The notes: a model not told the origin generated them from the letters alone. Shown: positions 42,137-51,807, counted from the first letter of the stretch. The stretch is 64,000 bases of DNA from Chloroflexota bacterium (GCA_016860845.1 BOKF01000045.1:4896-68895); one strand, 5' to 3'. A program made the numbers and translations.

Positions 42137-42227
42137 TGTTTACTCCTTGTTTGGGTTGGTGGCTCCGCCCTCTGCGCTTCGCATTTGCTGTTATCAGCAG
42201 CTTGGTTGGGGCATAATTGGGGAGAGG

Positions 42228-43046
42228 TCAGGCCAGCAGATCATCCAGCAGCGACGTTTGCACCACGTCCCAGCCGGTATAAGGGCTGGGCTGCAAATGG
42301 AAATATGACTCAACCTGTCCTTTTAGTTGCTGTACGCCATCATTCCAGGAAATAGTGGCCCAGACTTTGGCCTCATCCTCCTCCACTTGTGTCACGATGG
42401 GTTTTACTTCGACTTTATTGGTCGGCGGCAGGCGTTCCCAAACGGCCTCAATTGTCTGTTGGAATTGGATGGGGGTAATCGGCTCTCCCTTTGTATTGAA
42501 AAGCGGCTGTTTTGCCAGACCAGGCAGGAAATACTCCTTTTCGTGGGTGAACAGATCCAGGACAAAACTCTCTACCCACATTTGCACATCATACTCAGGC
42601 GTACTATACGTGAAATGAGTCATCATCCCCTCGATGCGAATATCATCCATCTCTTCGTCGAGGAGTTCCTCGGTCAAATAGCGGTACGCTTCTAACTCAT
42701 CTACATCGCCAAGAAAATCAACGGCAATGCCGTGTGCGGCCAGTAAGTCGAGCAAGACCGTTACTGCTTCGCTGACTGCCTCCAGAGGCAGGTCACTCAA
42801 GGGTTGGAGGGGTGGATTGCCGATCCGCTCCCGGACGGTGATGGGCTTGGCCTGCTCAAATTGCCGTTCAAATTCAAGGACATAATCAAGCCATTCATTT
42901 TCTACTTCAGGCGAAAGTCCCGGGTGGGTATACTCAAACTCCATCCCGTATTCGGTGCGCAGCTTATCTTTTTTGGCCTGGCTAAGCGCTTCCTGGATAC
43001 GCCGCCGTATCTCGTCTAGCCATTCGTTAGTTATGTTATCTTTCAT
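42228..43046 (-). CDS. Acidic protein of unknown function
   Basis: The 272-residue, strongly acidic cytoplasmic protein has no signal or membrane segment. Visible features: a charged helical start (WLDEIRRRIQEALSQAKKDK), an acidic middle (VDFLGDVDELEAYRYLTEELLDEEMDDIRIEG) and a mixed beta C-terminus (VWATISWNDGVQQLKGQVESYF). I do not recognise a family. It lies upstream of the SWIM gene on the same strand (92-base gap) and is divergent from the XPB-associated gene, so it may belong to the same system. Confidence 0.65.
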   Translation of the reverse strand: MKDNITNEWLDEIRRRIQEALSQAKKDKLRTEYGMEFEYTHPGLSPEVENEWLDYVLEFERQFEQAKPITVRERIGNPPLQPLSDLPLEAVSEAVTVLLDLLAAHGIAVDFLGDVDELEAYRYLTEELLDEEMDDIRIEGMMTHFTYSTPEYDVQMWVESFVLDLFTHEKEYFLPGLAKQPLFNTKGEPITPIQFQQTIEAVWERLPPTNKVEVKPIVTQVEEDEAKVWATISWNDGVQQLKGQVESYFHLQPSPYTGWDVVQTSLLDDLLA

Positions 43047-43148
43047 CTTGTCATCTCTAAATCACACCCGCAATCTGGGCCAACCGGGGAATGTCTGTAG
43101 GAGTTGCGGAGAAAGTATATTGGGAATGAGCTACATTCTCAGAAGAAA

Positions 43149-43180
43149 TGTTAGCTCAAAGTGATGTTAGCACAAAGTCA
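43149..43180. promoter_or_regulatory. Tandem 16-base direct repeats in a divergent intergenic region
   Basis: TGTTAGCTCAAAGTGA and TGTTAGCACAAAGTCA are adjacent and differ at two positions. Further TTAGCC motifs occur at 43224, 43254 and 43265, nearer the start at 43286. They lie between the divergent acidic-protein and XPB-module genes, so they may be operators for both. Confidence 0.45.
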
Positions 43181-43285
43181 GCCGAATAACAAGATACCGA
43201 AATTGGCGATTTTGACCACCGCATTTAGCCGGGTCAGGAGTGACATGCTAAAATTAGCCGAATATTAGCCAGAGGATCGTCAATT

Positions 43286-45133
43286 ATGCCCAGATATAGC
43301 AGTCAGCCCCAGCCCGAAAATTTAAGCGACTTTTTGCAGAGCTACACCGTGCCTAATCTTAAAAAATTGGCCGGCCTGGTATCATCCGCTTTGCCTACTC
43401 GCAAAGATGAACTGATTGCTACCTTGCAAAACTACCTGGGCAGTCCTGAAAATCTGCGCCAGCTCTGGCAGCGACTTGACTCCGTCCAGCAGGCCGCCGT
43501 TACCGAAGCCGTTCATTCATCGGGCGGGATATTTGAGGCGGACCAGTTTCGGGCCAAATATGGCCGTGATCCTAATTGGGGCGAAACCAGTTCTTATGGT
43601 GAGATGAAAGAACCGTCGCGGTTGAATTTACTCATCCACAACCGTCACAAAATCCCGCGCGATGTGCAGCAGCAGCTCAAAGCCTTTGTACCGCTGCCGC
43701 AGGCCGTGCAAATCAATACCGTAGATGAACCGCCAGCCACCATCACCCAGACGTGGCAGATGTACGATTACCAAACGCGCAGTTACAAAAGCGACAGCGA
43801 GGAAATCACCTTGACCCGCGTCGAAACTGAGCGAGCCGCCCTGCACGATGTGCATACCCTGCTGCGCCTGATTGACACGGGCAAAATCCGGGCCAGCGAC
43901 AAAACCAGGCGGGTCACAAGCGCCGGGGCTAAAGCTATTAACGAAGTGCTCCAGGGCGGCGACTTTTACCCGCCCGACACCACCACCGATGAGTTTGAAA
44001 CCGATCCCTGGCCGATCAAAGCCTTTGCCTGGCCGCTGCTGCTGCAAAGCGCCGGGCTGGCCGAGCTGGCCGGAACCAAATTGCAGCTTACACCTGCCGG
44101 TAAAAAGGCGCTGACTCAGCCGGCTGAGGAGGTTATTCGCACCTGTTGGAATCGCTGGCAAAAAAGCACATTGTTGGATGAATTTAACCGGGTGCAGGCG
44201 ATCAAAGGGCAAGGCGGCAAGGGCAAACGGGATATGACAGCCCCTTCCAGCCGGCGCGCCGTTATCGTCAAGGCGTTAAAAGAGTGCCCGCCCCGGCGCT
44301 GGCTGACTGTTGACGAATTTTCCCGCTTTATGCGCGCCACGGGTCAAACCTTCGAGATTGCCCGTGACCTGTGGGACCTCTACATCTCTGATCCCCAATA
44401 CGGCAGTTTGGGCTATGCTGGTTTTGGCGACTGGCCTATCCTCCAGGGCCGCTACATCCTGACCTTTCTGTTTGAATACGCGGCCACGCTGGGGCTGATT
44501 GACGTAGCCTATATCGAACCTGCCGGAGCGCGCAACGATTACAACAAACTCTGGGGGGTGGACGACCTGGACTGCCTGAGCCGCTACGATGGCCTGCTCT
44601 ATTTCCGCCTTAATGCCCTTGGCGCGTGGGTGCTGGGCTTGACCAAAGATTACACTCCCTCCCCCATCGAAGTTCGGTCTGTGCTCAAAGTGCTGCCCAA
44701 CCACGACATTGTCGCCACCGAAATCCTCCCCCCCGGCGACGTGCTCTTTTTGGAGCAGTTTGCCGAGCGGACCAGCGACATGGTCTGGAAAATCCAGCCG
44801 GCCAAAGTGCTCAAAGCCGTCGAGGAAGGTCATGCGGTGGCCGATTTGCAGGTCTTTCTGCAAGCCAAAAGCGGCGACGCTCTGCCAGACAATGTAGGTA
44901 TTTTCTTCCAGGAATTGGCCGACCGGGCAACCCAACTCCAGGATCGGGGTCCGGCCCGGCTCATCGAGGCCAAAGATGCGGCCCTGGCCCACCTGATTGC
45001 CAACGACAGCCGCCTGCGCTCCTTGTGTATGGTCGCCGGGGAGCGGCACCTCGTCGTCGCCGCCGAAAATGAAACGGCCTTCCGCCGCCTGCTGCGCGAG
45101 TTGGGCTACGCGGTGGTCGGCTCGAAACCGTAA
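43286..45133 (+). CDS. XPB-associated Helicase_C_3-type protein (first of three)
   Basis: The 615-residue protein has no Walker motifs. An N-terminal SAP-like region (LSDFLQSYTVPNLKKLAGLV, PTRKDELIATLQNYL) is followed by helical/winged-helix segments. The C-terminal part (~465-615: VRSVLKVLPNHDIVATEIL, DVLFLEQFAERTSDMVWKI, LVVAAENETAFRRLLRELGY) matches the domain found at the N-terminus of bacterial XPB and in its companion proteins. It is likely a scaffold or DNA-binding partner of the XPB helicase encoded next. A strong terminator (45159) separates them, so expression is at least partly independent. Confidence 0.72.
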   Translation: MPRYSSQPQPENLSDFLQSYTVPNLKKLAGLVSSALPTRKDELIATLQNYLGSPENLRQLWQRLDSVQQAAVTEAVHSSGGIFEADQFRAKYGRDPNWGETSSYGEMKEPSRLNLLIHNRHKIPRDVQQQLKAFVPLPQAVQINTVDEPPATITQTWQMYDYQTRSYKSDSEEITLTRVETERAALHDVHTLLRLIDTGKIRASDKTRRVTSAGAKAINEVLQGGDFYPPDTTTDEFETDPWPIKAFAWPLLLQSAGLAELAGTKLQLTPAGKKALTQPAEEVIRTCWNRWQKSTLLDEFNRVQAIKGQGGKGKRDMTAPSSRRAVIVKALKECPPRRWLTVDEFSRFMRATGQTFEIARDLWDLYISDPQYGSLGYAGFGDWPILQGRYILTFLFEYAATLGLIDVAYIEPAGARNDYNKLWGVDDLDCLSRYDGLLYFRLNALGAWVLGLTKDYTPSPIEVRSVLKVLPNHDIVATEILPPGDVLFLEQFAERTSDMVWKIQPAKVLKAVEEGHAVADLQVFLQAKSGDALPDNVGIFFQELADRATQLQDRGPARLIEAKDAALAHLIANDSRLRSLCMVAGERHLVVAAENETAFRRLLRELGYAVVGSKP

Positions 45134-45158
45134 AACCCTGCTGCACCCGTTTTTTTCT

Positions 45159-45186
45159 AACGCGAGGCTGGCCTCGCGTTTTTTAT
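45159..45186 (+). terminator. Rho-independent terminator
   Basis: AACGCGAGGC and GCCTCGCGTT form a 10-bp stem with a TG loop (effectively about 8 bp plus a larger loop), followed by TTTTAT. It ends the first Helicase_C_3-type gene. Confidence 0.88.
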
Positions 45187-45197
45187 TTAAAAACTAC

Positions 45198-45226
45198 TTG
45201 CTTTCAACAAACTTTCTGGTTACAAT
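45198..45226 (+). promoter_or_regulatory. Promoter for the XPB helicase operon
   Basis: TTGCTT (45198-45203) and TACAAT (45221-45226) are 17 bases apart, directly after the terminator and 32 bases before the XPB start codon. Confidence 0.6.
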
Positions 45227-45257
45227 AACAGGCTGACTTTTTTAAGGTGACATTGGA

Positions 45258-47003
45258 ATGACATATAAGCCAGAGAATCCGCTCATTGTCCAGGGCGATA
45301 AAAGCGTCTTGCTGGAAGTAGATAACCCGCTCTATCAAGAGACGCGGGATATGCTGGCTCGCTTCGCCGAGCTGGAAAAAAGCCCGGAATATATCCATAC
45401 CTACCGCATTTCACCCCTGTCATTGTGGAACGCCGCATCAGCCGGGTTGAACGCTGCCGCCATCCTGGCAGGGCTGGAAAATTACAGTAAATACCCTGTC
45501 CCCGGCAACGTCCGGGTGGACGTTACCGAGTATATTTCCCGTTACGGCCGGGTCAAACTGATCCGGCGGGACGGCGACCTGCTGTTGACCTCCACAGATG
45601 CAGCCCTGATTACCGAAATCTCGCGGCATAAACAGCTTGCTCCTTATCTGGTTGACCGGCTCGACCCGCTGACCCTGCGCACCAATCCCGCCTGGCGCGG
45701 GCACATCAAGCAAGCCCTGGTCAACATCGGCTATCCCGCCGAAGACCTGGCCGGCTATGTTGACGGCGAGTCCCTGCCGCTCAAGCTGCGGCAACTCTCC
45801 AGGCGCGACCAGCCCTTTCATGTCCGTGATTACCAGCGAGAAGCTGCCGAGGTTTTTTATGCCGGCGGGGCCTCGCAGGGCGGCTCCGGAGTAATTGTCC
45901 TCCCCTGCGGCGCGGGCAAAACCATCGTCGGCATGGCGGCGATGGCCCAAACCGAGTGCAGCACCCTGGTTTTAACTCCTAACACTATAGCCGTGCAGCA
46001 GTGGATTGAGGAACTGCTGGATAAAACGACCCTGGCCGAGGACCAGATCGGCGAGTACACCGGCCAGCGCAAAGACATCCGGCCCGTGACGATTGCCACC
46101 TATCAAACGATGACCTATCGCAAGCGCGGCACCAAGGGCCAAGATTTGTCGCTGGTGGAAGAATTCCCCCACTTTGACCTGTTCAGCCAGCGCGATTGGG
46201 GCCTGATTATTTACGACGAAGTCCATTTGCTGCCCGCGCCGGTTTTTCGCATTACCGCCGAAATCCAGGCTCGCCGCCGGCTGGGGCTGACCGCCACCCT
46301 GGTCCGCGAGGATGGCCGCGAGGAAGATGTCTTCTCGTTAATCGGCCCCAAGAAGTACGATGTCCCCTGGAAAGACCTGGAACGGCAGGGCTGGATCGCC
46401 ACCGCCGATGTGGTCGAAGTGCGTATTCCCTTGCCCGATGAATTACGCATGGAATATGCCCTGGCCGAAACGCGCCAGAAATATCGCATCGCCGCCGAAA
46501 ACCCGGCCAAATTTGAAGTGATGGATGAACTGCTGTCCAAACACACCGATGACCGGGTGCTCATCATCGGCATGTACCTGGACCAGCTCAAGCAAGTTCA
46601 GGCCCGCTATGACTACCCTCTCATCACCGGCGAAACGGCGGTGCGGGAGCGTCACCGGCTGTACAAAGAATTTAAAGAGGGTAATCTCAGCCGCCTGATT
46701 ATCTCCAAGGTGGGCAACTTTGCCATTGACCTGCCCGACGCCAATGTGATGATCCAGATCAGCGGCACCTTTGGCAGCCGCCAGGAAGAGGCCCAACGCC
46801 TGGGCCGGATTCTGCGCCCCAAGAGCGATGGCCGCCTGGCCCACTTCTACACCCTGGTCACTAAAGACACCCAGGACCAGGAATTCAGCGCCAACCGCCA
46901 GCTCTTCCTCACCGAGCAGGGCTACCAGTATATTATTTTGTATGATGAGGAAGTAGGAGATTATGAACCGGCAACCGTACCAGAACGGGTAGCCGCATTT
47001 TGA
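45258..47003 (+). CDS. XPB/Rad25-type DNA helicase
   Basis: This is a superfamily 2 translocase that opens or moves along double-stranded DNA. The 581-residue protein has an N-terminal XPB-type domain (~1-190), Walker A LPCGAGKTIVGMAAM (~218), DEVH box IYDEVHLLPAPVFR (~320), motif III LGLTATLVREDGREED containing the XPB-specific R-E-D motif, and C-terminal helicase motifs (ISKVGNFAIDLPDANVMIQ, GSRQEEAQRLGRILRPK). It ends with the typical XPB tail (FLTEQGYQYIILYDEE). AAGGTGA precedes ATG 45258. In archaea XPB pairs with the nuclease Bax1; here its neighbours are three Helicase_C_3-type proteins instead. Confidence 0.93.
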   Translation: MTYKPENPLIVQGDKSVLLEVDNPLYQETRDMLARFAELEKSPEYIHTYRISPLSLWNAASAGLNAAAILAGLENYSKYPVPGNVRVDVTEYISRYGRVKLIRRDGDLLLTSTDAALITEISRHKQLAPYLVDRLDPLTLRTNPAWRGHIKQALVNIGYPAEDLAGYVDGESLPLKLRQLSRRDQPFHVRDYQREAAEVFYAGGASQGGSGVIVLPCGAGKTIVGMAAMAQTECSTLVLTPNTIAVQQWIEELLDKTTLAEDQIGEYTGQRKDIRPVTIATYQTMTYRKRGTKGQDLSLVEEFPHFDLFSQRDWGLIIYDEVHLLPAPVFRITAEIQARRRLGLTATLVREDGREEDVFSLIGPKKYDVPWKDLERQGWIATADVVEVRIPLPDELRMEYALAETRQKYRIAAENPAKFEVMDELLSKHTDDRVLIIGMYLDQLKQVQARYDYPLITGETAVRERHRLYKEFKEGNLSRLIISKVGNFAIDLPDANVMIQISGTFGSRQEEAQRLGRILRPKSDGRLAHFYTLVTKDTQDQEFSANRQLFLTEQGYQYIILYDEEVGDYEPATVPERVAAF

Positions 47004-47045
47004 TTCACCGCACCCTTCGATACGGCCTTCGGCCTACTCAGGATG
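47004..47045. repeat. CCCTTCGATAC...CTCAGGATG element between XPB-module genes
   Basis: Directly after the XPB stop lies CACCCTTCGATAC with an inner GGCC TTC GGCC hairpin, ending ACTCAGGATG. The same phrase in reverse is inside the hairpin at 24245, and a variant is inside addB at 57978. Confidence 0.5.
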
Positions 47046-47086
47046 CTATTTGGTAAGCAAATTACGAGTTCTCGCGCATCACGATA

Positions 47087-49396
47087 ATGGCAACATTAGA
47101 AACTTTGACCCTGACTGACCTTAAACAAACCATCAAATCCGGCAGCCTGAACAAAGGCTACAAGTACCTGCACCGGATTCAAAATGCAGCCCGCGCCGGG
47201 CAAACGCTCACCGCCGAAGTGATCGGCAGTCGGCGTTATGACGTCGAAATTGAGGCTACGCCGGCCGGTCTGGTTGCCCGCTGCACCTGCCCTTACGATT
47301 GGGGCGGCTACTGCAAGCATATTGCCACGGTGCTGCTCAAATGGGTCGAGTCACCTCGCACCTTTACTGTCAAAGAGGCCGGGGCGGCGGAGACACCGGC
47401 GGCCCCCCTGACTGTTTCTCCGGTTGAGTCGTTGCCGGCCCAACAACCTAAAGCGCCTCCTTTCTGGTTGACAGAATCGGCGGAGGACCGCCGGCAGCGC
47501 GACCTAAAAAAATTGTATCTGGCCTTAGAGCAGTTAAAAGTGCAGGAGTTGCGCGATCTGGCTAAAAAGCGGAACTGGACGGTCAAAGGGACCAGCAAAG
47601 CTGATCTAGCCCGGCAGATTGGTGAATACATCGTCCAGCCTGAGGAGATCGAAAAAGCGCGGCGCAGCCTGGATGAGGAACATCGCCAGGTTCTCCGGGC
47701 GTTGGTGGTGCTGGGTCACGATGAAAATCTTCAACTGGCCGATATCGAGCGCGTAGCGAAAGTGTGGGGCAATCTCAAGAGTTACAAAAAACTTGCTACT
47801 TATACCAGCCATCTCAGCGAAGCTGGGCTGGCCTTGCCCGCTTCTGCGATGGGTCTTTACAGCCTTGACGCCGGTGTCGTCCCACGCGCCCTGGCCAGTA
47901 AACTGCCGCCCCTGCTGGCCGAAGTCATTTCCAGCCACGCTAATCGCCCGCCCGATTCCACAGCCACCGAACTGCGCCTGGCCGACCCGTCGGGGCTGGT
48001 CCGGCAGGCCAACCAGGTGGCTCTGCTCCTGGAGCAGACCGCGCCCCCGCTCAGGACGCCCATACCCCGCCCGCGCCTGGAAAAATTCTACCCGGCCTTG
48101 GCGGAATGGGATTATGACCCGGCTGAAATCCTGAAACTCAGCCAGCGGAGCAACCTTCAGCCTTACGCGCAGGATGTTGTGTTGACCGTCCCCGCCCCAG
48201 CCTGGTCGCTGCCCGATGAAACCGTGGCCCGGCTGGCCCCCATCGCCGGAGATGAGGCCCGGCTCGAATTTATCTTCGCTTTGTTGGTCGCTGCGGGCCT
48301 GTTTTACCCCGGCAGTCCGGTCACCGTTTGGCCGGAAATCAAGGAGCAGTACCACCGCCAAACCGAGGTGGCCCAGCGGGCAATCCTGGCTCGCGCTTAC
48401 TTCCTGATGCTCAATTGGAGCGAATTGTGGGATTTACTGCGGGCCAATTCCGCCCTGCAACTACGCCGCGCCTGGAATCATCCTTACTTTAAGCCGCCCA
48501 CTCTGGCGGCTAATCTGACCCGGTTTCGCCAGCTTATCCTGCGAACGCTTGCCTGCCTGCCCGATGGCGAATGGGTCGCGCTGGAGAACCTGCACTCACT
48601 GTTCCGCGCGGTCTGGCCCAGCTTTGATGGCCACAGCACTCAACCCTACTATGGCTATGGGGCGCTCTCCCCCTGGTCTCTAACCTACCACGGACGCGAC
48701 TTAAAGTCGGGCGATAAAGAGGGCTGGCATGCGGCCCAGGGCGCTTTTATTCGCCGGCTTATCAGCGGCCCCCTGCACTGGCTGGGTCTGGCCGACTTGA
48801 GCCTGAAAAATGGTGTTCTGATCGCGGCGCGTTTCCACGGATTGGCCGATTTGTATTGGGATCGAGAGGAGACGCCTGTTTCACCTCACACCGTTATTAC
48901 CCCGGCTACGCCGCCCGCGGAAGCCGTAAAAATGGATGAGTCTAGCATCACGGTTGATCCGGCAGCGATCAGCGCCCAGGCTCATAGCCTGTTAGATCAG
49001 ATTGCCCGGCTGGACCAGGCTTTGCCGGGGCGATTTGTCTACCGCCTCGATGCCCAGGCCGCGCACCAAGCCTTTGAGAAAGGCGTGACCCTGGCCGATA
49101 TTCTGCATGATTGGGAGCAGTCGCTGGCCCTGCCGCTGCCGCAAACGTTACGCAGCCAGTTGGAAAGCTGGTGGCGAGCTTACGGCCAGGTGCGCATCTA
49201 CGACGATGTCACCGTCATTGAATTTGGCGACGATTACGCTTTAACCGAAATGAAAGCGGTTACGTCGTTGGGCCAACACCTGATCGCCGAACTCTCCCCC
49301 CGGCTGGTGCTGATTCCCAAAGCCGCCGTCGGCTCACTCACCGCCGAGTTGGAAAAAGCCGGTTATACTCCCAAGCAGACCGATGACGTGCAATGA
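47087..49396 (+). CDS. SWIM zinc-finger plus Helicase_C_3-like protein (second of three)
   Basis: The 769-residue protein has an N-terminal SWIM finger (CTCPYDWGGYCKHIA, ~66-80), a SAP-like segment (QELRDLAKKRNWTVKGTSKADLARQI, ~152-180), long helical/winged-helix regions, and a C-terminus (LPGRFVYRLDAQAAHQAFEKG, HLIAELSPRLVLIPKAAVGS) matching the C-terminal end of XPB-associated proteins. It has no ATPase motifs. It is probably a DNA-binding subunit of the XPB module. It lies 83 bases after XPB, and its TGA overlaps the next ATG, so the last two genes are translationally coupled. Confidence 0.75.
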   Translation: MATLETLTLTDLKQTIKSGSLNKGYKYLHRIQNAARAGQTLTAEVIGSRRYDVEIEATPAGLVARCTCPYDWGGYCKHIATVLLKWVESPRTFTVKEAGAAETPAAPLTVSPVESLPAQQPKAPPFWLTESAEDRRQRDLKKLYLALEQLKVQELRDLAKKRNWTVKGTSKADLARQIGEYIVQPEEIEKARRSLDEEHRQVLRALVVLGHDENLQLADIERVAKVWGNLKSYKKLATYTSHLSEAGLALPASAMGLYSLDAGVVPRALASKLPPLLAEVISSHANRPPDSTATELRLADPSGLVRQANQVALLLEQTAPPLRTPIPRPRLEKFYPALAEWDYDPAEILKLSQRSNLQPYAQDVVLTVPAPAWSLPDETVARLAPIAGDEARLEFIFALLVAAGLFYPGSPVTVWPEIKEQYHRQTEVAQRAILARAYFLMLNWSELWDLLRANSALQLRRAWNHPYFKPPTLAANLTRFRQLILRTLACLPDGEWVALENLHSLFRAVWPSFDGHSTQPYYGYGALSPWSLTYHGRDLKSGDKEGWHAAQGAFIRRLISGPLHWLGLADLSLKNGVLIAARFHGLADLYWDREETPVSPHTVITPATPPAEAVKMDESSITVDPAAISAQAHSLLDQIARLDQALPGRFVYRLDAQAAHQAFEKGVTLADILHDWEQSLALPLPQTLRSQLESWWRAYGQVRIYDDVTVIEFGDDYALTEMKAVTSLGQHLIAELSPRLVLIPKAAVGSLTAELEKAGYTPKQTDDVQ

Positions 49397-51735
49397 TGAA
49401 CGAAATTGATACCATTCTTGATGCTTATAACGCCAATACCTTGCGAGAAATGGCCGAAGCCGCCGGTCTAATCGGCAAGAAAGGTAAGAAACCCCAAAAA
49501 GCCGAACTCTCGGCGCTGCTGCGCCAGCACTATTTTACCGAGGCGCGGGTACAAGCCTCGCTAGCCCAGCTTAACGAGCGCGAGCGGGCCGTGCTCAACC
49601 GTCTGCTGCTGCGCGGGGGTCAGACTCCGAGTCGCAGTTTCCAGCGGGAACTCCTCCGGGCCGGATTAGTTACTTCAGCGCCGGAGCCGGAAAAGCCCAA
49701 GACACCCTACTACTATTATCATTCCGACGTACCCTATGCCAACGGCTACGCCGGCAGCCCGCACCGAACCGACTCCAAGATATTTGAAGATGTCATTGCC
49801 CGGCTGACCTACTTTGGTTTGGTGTTCAGCCAATACCCCAGCCTCAATTCCGCCGGCAACGCCTTCAAACTGCAATTCCACCCGGCGGCGACTCTTTACA
49901 TTCCCCGGACCATCCGGCACTACCTGCCGGAACCGGAGCCGCTACCCCTCAACACCGAGGCCTGGCAGCCAGCCCGCGTCCAGCATGGTGAGTCCACCCT
50001 GCTGCTGCGCGATCTATACCTTTACTGGGATTTTTTGCGCCGCAATGAAGTGACGCTCAATCAAAACGGCAGGGTTGGCAAGCGCTGGCTCAAGGCCATC
50101 AACGACATTTTGCTGGTCTCCGATCCGGCGCTGGAAGCCTCCCGCCGGGAAGAAGACACTACCCGGCTGCTGCTGCTCCGCCAGTTGCTCGAAGCGCTCA
50201 AGTTGGCTCATGCGGATAAAGGCGCGCTGCGACCTACCAGCTGGAATGCGGTGGAGATTGCCAAGTTTTGGGGTTGGTCGCATCTTGAGCAGGTGAGCGC
50301 CTGCCTGGAAGCATGGCCCAAACTCAGCAACGTAAAGGAGCTGGGGGATGAAGCTTCTACCTACCAGCCGCCTTACAACCAGGCCCGGCAGTTTGTGCTG
50401 GATGAACTGAAAACGGTACCGGCTCACGCCTGGCTGAAGCTGGAAGAGTTCCTGGAACAGCTCCGCAATAAAAACCCCGATTTTCTTTTTTACGAACGCA
50501 GCAAAGTTGAGGCGTATCGCGGCAGTTGGTATTACAGCAGCTACGGCGGCAATTATTACGGCGACCCCAAACAGGTCATCAAAAAATTCGATGACCTGGA
50601 AGAACGCTTTGTCAATGCCGTACTGAGCGGTTTTTTATACCAGCTTGGCCTGATTGAGTTTGGCTTTAACCAGGCTGAACCGCCGGCCCCTGGCCAGGAG
50701 GATACATGGCGCGCATTCGGGTTGACCCCTACTGGTCGGGCACTTCTCAACGAATCAAATCCGTCGCCCAGCGATACGGAAATAGGCCGGATTGTGGTGC
50801 AGCCCAATTTTCAAGTAATGGCCATTGGACCCGTTTCGCTGGCCGCGCTGGCTCAACTGGACTTATTTGCTGATCGAGAGCAGGCAGACCGGGGCGCTTT
50901 CCAATACCGGCTGTCACGGGAGTCGATTTACCGCGCCCAACAGTTGGGGTTGGCCGTAGACCAGGTCATCGAATTTCTGACCAAGACCAGCGCCGTGGAA
51001 CTTCCTCAAAATGTGCGTCGCTCCCTGGACGAGTGGGCGGCCCATCACGAGCGGATTGTCTTCCGCACCGGGGTCAGCCTGCTCCAGGCCGCCAGCCCTG
51101 ACCTGCTGGCTGGCTTGATGGAGCAGCCGCCCAGCGGCAGATACCTGGCCCGCTCGCTCACCCCCGAAATCGCCCTGATCAAAAAAGGGCAGCAGACCAG
51201 GCTGGTGTCCGGGCTAATCCACCAGAATATCTTTCCGGCGGTATCCGGGGCGCGGCCCGAAGCCGCCGATAACAGCGTTATTGTCGGTGCTGATGGAACC
51301 ATCCGGCCCATCCACGCCGTGCCCAGCCTGCATCTGCGGGGCCGGCTCACCAAACTGGCCGAGGATCTGCCTGACGGTACCTGGCAGTTGACTCCCGCTT
51401 CAATCCGCCGGGCCGGGGGCAGCCGGAACAAGGTACTCAGTCTGCTGGAGGAACTGCGTAAGCTGAACCGGGGGACACTTCCAGCGGGGCTGCTGGATCA
51501 AATCAAAGCCTGGGGAGGTTACTACGGTGACGCTGCGGTTGAAACCCTGACCCTGATCGAATTCCGCGATCAGACTACGCTCGCCGAGTTGCTTGACCGG
51601 GAAGAGATCCAAGCCTACCTGACTCCCTTCCCGGCAGGTAATCGAGCCCTAGCGCTTGTATCCACTAACAAATTGGCCGACCTGAAAGAGACCTTGGCTC
51701 GTCTAGGTGTTCAGGTTAAAGAGGGATTGCGGTAA
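49393..51735 (+). CDS. XPB-associated Helicase_C_3-type protein (third of three)
   Basis: The 780-residue protein contains the clearest Helicase_C_3-type region of the set (~470-640: IGRIVVQPNFQVMAIGPVSL, LDLFADREQADRGAFQYRLS, LGLAVDQVIEFLTKTSAVELP, VRRSLDEWAAHHERI), the same domain present in actinobacterial XPB partner proteins. N-terminal SAP-like and winged-helix parts precede it (MAEAAGLIGKKGKKPQKAEL). The C-terminus (YLTPFPAGNRALALVSTNKLADLKETLARLG) is like the other two. It starts by ATGA overlap with the previous gene. It has no enzymatic motif and is the last gene before the second 47-bp repeat. Confidence 0.78.
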   Translation: MMNEIDTILDAYNANTLREMAEAAGLIGKKGKKPQKAELSALLRQHYFTEARVQASLAQLNERERAVLNRLLLRGGQTPSRSFQRELLRAGLVTSAPEPEKPKTPYYYYHSDVPYANGYAGSPHRTDSKIFEDVIARLTYFGLVFSQYPSLNSAGNAFKLQFHPAATLYIPRTIRHYLPEPEPLPLNTEAWQPARVQHGESTLLLRDLYLYWDFLRRNEVTLNQNGRVGKRWLKAINDILLVSDPALEASRREEDTTRLLLLRQLLEALKLAHADKGALRPTSWNAVEIAKFWGWSHLEQVSACLEAWPKLSNVKELGDEASTYQPPYNQARQFVLDELKTVPAHAWLKLEEFLEQLRNKNPDFLFYERSKVEAYRGSWYYSSYGGNYYGDPKQVIKKFDDLEERFVNAVLSGFLYQLGLIEFGFNQAEPPAPGQEDTWRAFGLTPTGRALLNESNPSPSDTEIGRIVVQPNFQVMAIGPVSLAALAQLDLFADREQADRGAFQYRLSRESIYRAQQLGLAVDQVIEFLTKTSAVELPQNVRRSLDEWAAHHERIVFRTGVSLLQAASPDLLAGLMEQPPSGRYLARSLTPEIALIKKGQQTRLVSGLIHQNIFPAVSGARPEAADNSVIVGADGTIRPIHAVPSLHLRGRLTKLAEDLPDGTWQLTPASIRRAGGSRNKVLSLLEELRKLNRGTLPAGLLDQIKAWGGYYGDAAVETLTLIEFRDQTTLAELLDREEIQAYLTPFPAGNRALALVSTNKLADLKETLARLGVQVKEGLR

Positions 51736-51807
51736 GAAAATGGCTTATTTTAGGTTCAGAACGACCTTAAGTTTCTCATCATTGGGGCGTGACAAACGTG
51801 CTAAAAG

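Noticed and set aside
40460..51807. Interpretation of the island as a prophage
   Set aside because: There are no capsid, tail, terminase, lysis or integrase genes between the repeats.
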